Positions 61,861 through 64,000 of a stretch of DNA of 64,000 nucleotides are shown in pieces. Where the stretch lies: contig LVAT01000017.1 of NCBI GenBank assembly GCA_001604135.1, positions 60,817 to 124,816 of the forward strand. The letters run 5' to 3'. The position numbers and the translations under genes were made by a program. Origin of the DNA: Clostridiales bacterium Firm_14 (lineage in GTDB: Bacteria; Bacillota; Clostridia; Saccharofermentanales; Saccharofermentanaceae). The notes under the pieces were generated by a model. The model had not been told where the DNA came from and ran no database searches. It saw nothing but the letters and a program-made list of their open reading frames with translations. Every line of letters starts with the position of its first letter. The stretch's first letter is position 1.

Positions 61861-63885
61861 TTAACCACCCTCATTGTTTTCCGGCGGCGGCGGATCAGTC
61901 GGCTTCGGCGGCGGATCAGTCGGCTTCGGCGGCGGATCAGTCGGCTTCGGCGGCGGATCGGTCGGCTTCGGCGGCGGATCAGTCGGCTTCGGCGGATCGG
62001 TCGGCTTCGGCGGTGTTGTAGGCTGAGCAGGACCCTGCGTAGGATCAGCCTTCTTTGTAGGTGCAGGTGTAGGAGATGCAGTGCCGATTACCTCACCTGT
62101 AGTCTTGTCGATCGTAGCATATGTGCCGTCAGACTTCTTTGTACCTACGTTGATCTTCTTGCCATAAGAACCGTATGTGGTCGTGGTGATGAAATCACGC
62201 TTAACTTCCTTGCCGTCCTTGTCCTGCCAGATCTTGTATGTCTTGATCGTTAAGCCCTTATGTGCCTGTCTGACAACTTTGGTCTTACCGACTTCCAGTG
62301 TCTTATCTTCAACATATTCAGTTTTGCCTGCTGCAGTGGAACCTACACATTCACTTCTTAGAACGATAGTCTGTTCATCAGGCAGTCTCTTTCCGTAGAT
62401 CTGGGCATGAACTGTTCTGTCCTTGGACTCGAACCACATGACAACAATGATCTGATAATCTGTGTCGTTCTTGAACTTGAAGTCGAGATCAGGCCAGTTA
62501 ACAGTAGCATCAAGGCCCTCGAGAACGTAGTCGGAAGGCCATGCGTGTGCTGAACGCTTTGTTATCTTGAGGTCTGATTTCAATACAGCGTTATAGAGCG
62601 TGCTGCTTACCTGGCAGACACCGCCGCCTAAGCCCTGCTCATACTGGCCGCCGAGGATAACCGTAGCTTCCTTGAAGCCGTTAGCTGTCGTTCTCTGTCC
62701 TACGACCTTGTTGAAAGAGAACTCCTCACCGGGCTTTAAGATGGTGCCGTTGATATTCTTGCATGCCTGATTAAGGTTATTGTTACGGTTAGCGTTATTG
62801 GATGCCTTTGTTGAGTGCTCACCGATGAGACCGAAGTTAGCCTTGATCTTCTCTGTTGTGATCTCAGGCTCCTTTACGATGGAAGGAACTACGACAGAAC
62901 CTGTGTATTCCTTGTTTGCAAAGAGCTCATTGATCTTCTCGACAGCGCCGTCGATATCGATCGTCATACCTGTTTCTTCAGGAGTGATAGTGAACTCCTT
63001 CGTATCAGGATTAAACTCGCCGATCTCGGCATCCTTTACCGTCGAATACTCCTCGACAAGGGGATCCAAGATGGCATGTACCTTCTCGGAAACACCGTCG
63101 ATTGCTACCGTATAAGATGTCTCGTAATTTACAGGGTTGTTCTTGAGCTGCTCCTTGTAATTGAAGACATCGATAATGCTCATATAATCTGTCTCATCCA
63201 AAGCTCTGTGCTGTGCGAAAGCATTCTCAACAACTTCCTTAGTGTTGTATTCGAACTTTGCATCAGAGAAATCGAGAGGATATACCTTGCCGTCGAGCTT
63301 GAGGTTGTAGTTAACATCTACGGGAGACTTGGCATCCTTAAGGCTCTGGGTAACGGCAGCTGTTGCTTCGTCTACTGTCATTCCGCTTACATCAACGTTA
63401 TTGATGAATGTGCCGGGATAGAAAGTATTTGCTCCCTGGCTGAGTTCTGCATAAACATCCTCTGCCTTGAGCTTTGAGACTGAACCGTCAGCCATGGTGA
63501 CTTCTACATGCGGTTTGAAATATCCCGTGTAATAGAGATATCCGTAGAATCCGCCTGCACCAAGAAGAAGAACTGCAACGGCTACGATCGCAACGATCAG
63601 GCCTGTCTTACCTTTCTTCTTTTTGCCCTTGGAACGCTTTGCAGCGTTCTTTGCGCTCTGTGAACCGCTCTTGGGAGCTGCCTTGGAAGCAGACTTTGTA
63701 GCGGGTCTTGTGCTCATGGAAGTGCTCTTTCCCGAGCTCTTCGGAGCACTCTTGTGTTCCGGCACCCTGCTGGCTTCAACTCTTATGGGTGCTGGTGCAT
63801 TAGGCTCACTGCGATTGACAGGAACGAGCGCTGTGTTCCTGACTTCAGCAGATCTTGACGGCGCCTGACCGGCTTTTCTTTTCAT
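61861..63885 (-). CDS. VanW-family wall protein with PPPKPTD repeat tail
   Basis: 674 residues. A basic Ser/Ala/Lys-rich cytosolic N-terminus (1-93), TM (about 94-118), a PG_binding_4-like region (about 130-345), a VanW domain (about 370-510; LKPGEEFSFNKVVGQR and GGGVCQVSSTLYNAVL), a G5-like domain (about 530-590), then a Thr/Pro linker and six PKPTD units. The protein is external and probably binds peptidoglycan; enzyme activity is unknown. The weak GGGG lies ten bases before the ATG. A clear promoter and a palindrome lie upstream. Confidence 0.92.
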   Translation of the reverse strand: MKRKAGQAPSRSAEVRNTALVPVNRSEPNAPAPIRVEASRVPEHKSAPKSSGKSTSMSTRPATKSASKAAPKSGSQSAKNAAKRSKGKKKKGKTGLIVAIVAVAVLLLGAGGFYGYLYYTGYFKPHVEVTMADGSVSKLKAEDVYAELSQGANTFYPGTFINNVDVSGMTVDEATAAVTQSLKDAKSPVDVNYNLKLDGKVYPLDFSDAKFEYNTKEVVENAFAQHRALDETDYMSIIDVFNYKEQLKNNPVNYETSYTVAIDGVSEKVHAILDPLVEEYSTVKDAEIGEFNPDTKEFTITPEETGMTIDIDGAVEKINELFANKEYTGSVVVPSIVKEPEITTEKIKANFGLIGEHSTKASNNANRNNNLNQACKNINGTILKPGEEFSFNKVVGQRTTANGFKEATVILGGQYEQGLGGGVCQVSSTLYNAVLKSDLKITKRSAHAWPSDYVLEGLDATVNWPDLDFKFKNDTDYQIIVVMWFESKDRTVHAQIYGKRLPDEQTIVLRSECVGSTAAGKTEYVEDKTLEVGKTKVVRQAHKGLTIKTYKIWQDKDGKEVKRDFITTTTYGSYGKKINVGTKKSDGTYATIDKTTGEVIGTASPTPAPTKKADPTQGPAQPTTPPKPTDPPKPTDPPPKPTDPPPKPTDPPPKPTDPPPKPTDPPPPENNEGG
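61881..62010 (-). repeat. Tandem 21-base coding repeat (PPPKPTD)
   Basis: Five 21-base units (CGGCGGCGGATCAGTCGGCTT type) and one 18-base unit lie in tandem inside the 3' end of the VanW gene, differing at only a few bases. The array encodes a proline-rich spacer typical of wall-spanning regions and is a likely site of copy-number change. Confidence 0.9.
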
Positions 63886-63910
63886 AAAATACTAACCCCA
63901 CAAAAAATAC

Positions 63911-63929
63911 TTCAAAGGTTACCTTTGAA
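63911..63929. promoter_or_regulatory. 19-base palindrome in the VanW gene leader, candidate operator
   Basis: TTCAAAGGTTACCTTTGAA has two perfect nine-base arms around one central T. It starts a few bases downstream of the predicted transcription start. Confidence 0.6.
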
Positions 63930-63939
63930 TCCAAGCACA

Positions 63940-63968
63940 ATAATATACATACTTATTTCAACTTTCAA
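63940..63968 (-). promoter_or_regulatory. Promoter of the VanW gene
   Basis: Minus strand TTGAAA (63963-63968), 17-base spacer, TATTAT (63940-63945). Predicted leader about 48 bases. Confidence 0.78.
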
Positions 63969-64000
63969 CCGCGGTAATGTCGCAGATTGAATGAAAAATA

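Noticed and set aside
61881..62010. CRISPR-like regular repeats
   Set aside because: Units are contiguous without spacers and encode the PPPKPTD tail in frame.

Overview
The window looks like a chromosomal segment of an anaerobic, monoderm Firmicute of the class Clostridia (inference). The evidence is a pyruvate:ferredoxin oxidoreductase, a Pta-AckA acetate pathway, a DnaD/DnaI-type primosome pair, HemZ, KtrAB, VanW-type wall proteins, AGGAGG-like ribosome binding sites, frequent TTG starts, and a type IV pilus locus with no secretin. I cannot name the genus. Most genes lie on the minus strand and are tightly packed. I see no phage, insertion sequence, CRISPR array or rRNA. One tRNA gene, tRNA-Pro(TGG), is present.

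Layout. 1-9.1 kb (minus): a closely coupled gene string dgt, yfbR-like HD phosphohydrolase, a membrane-anchored glucosaminidase, a cohesin/cadherin-like surface protein, a GtrA protein, folC, a TPR-like membrane protein and the start of thrC. 9.2-11.6 kb: helicase pcrA. 11.6-13.9 kb (plus): an intergenic region with repeats, then ktrB-ktrA. 14-16.4 kb (minus): pta-ackA. 16.5-20.7 kb: a membrane-anchored protein resembling a six-hairpin glycosidase, tmcAL, rpsT, a SpoU methyltransferase and a small membrane protein with a perfect palindrome in front of it. 20.8-25.2 kb: tRNA-Pro followed by a 19-bp inverted repeat, then an operon coaW - DUF1624 - DUF3810 - hemZ.

25.3-34.7 kb (minus) is the most distinctive block: pilB-pilT-pilC-pilM-pilN-pilO, then a very short major-type pilin with its own promoter and terminator, then three further prepilins behind a second promoter. 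Two of the pilins are little more than the N-terminal helix. A 748-residue PilX-like pilus protein sits at 38-40.3 kb behind its own promoter. Between them, on the plus strand, lie yebC, a P-loop/Asp23-like fusion, a DUF6062 cysteine protein and a DsrE-like protein.

40.5-46.7 kb (minus): two YfhO-family membrane proteins and a DnaQ-like exonuclease with a zinc ribbon. 46.8-52.6 kb: a PrsA-like anchored foldase, a 44-residue membrane protein not seen among longer reading frames, an HtrA protease, a YigZ protein overlapping a degenerate Nudix protein, and a DUF4015 hydrolase whose start codon sits almost on its -10 box. 52.6-54.3 kb: serS and rpmB. 54.4-58 kb (minus): dnaD - dnaC - acpS - an anchored SH3/NlpC-like protein lacking all catalytic residues. 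58.1-63.9 kb: nifJ and a VanW protein with a (PPPKPTD)n tail and a palindrome in its leader.

Most notable: the headless pilins; a terminator stem core (TGTCTC paired to GAGGCR with conserved U-G wobbles) shared by four separate terminators; two probably leaderless genes; the NlpC/P60 pseudoenzyme; and the P-loop/Asp23 fusion. All functional statements rest on reading motifs by eye; no database search was run.
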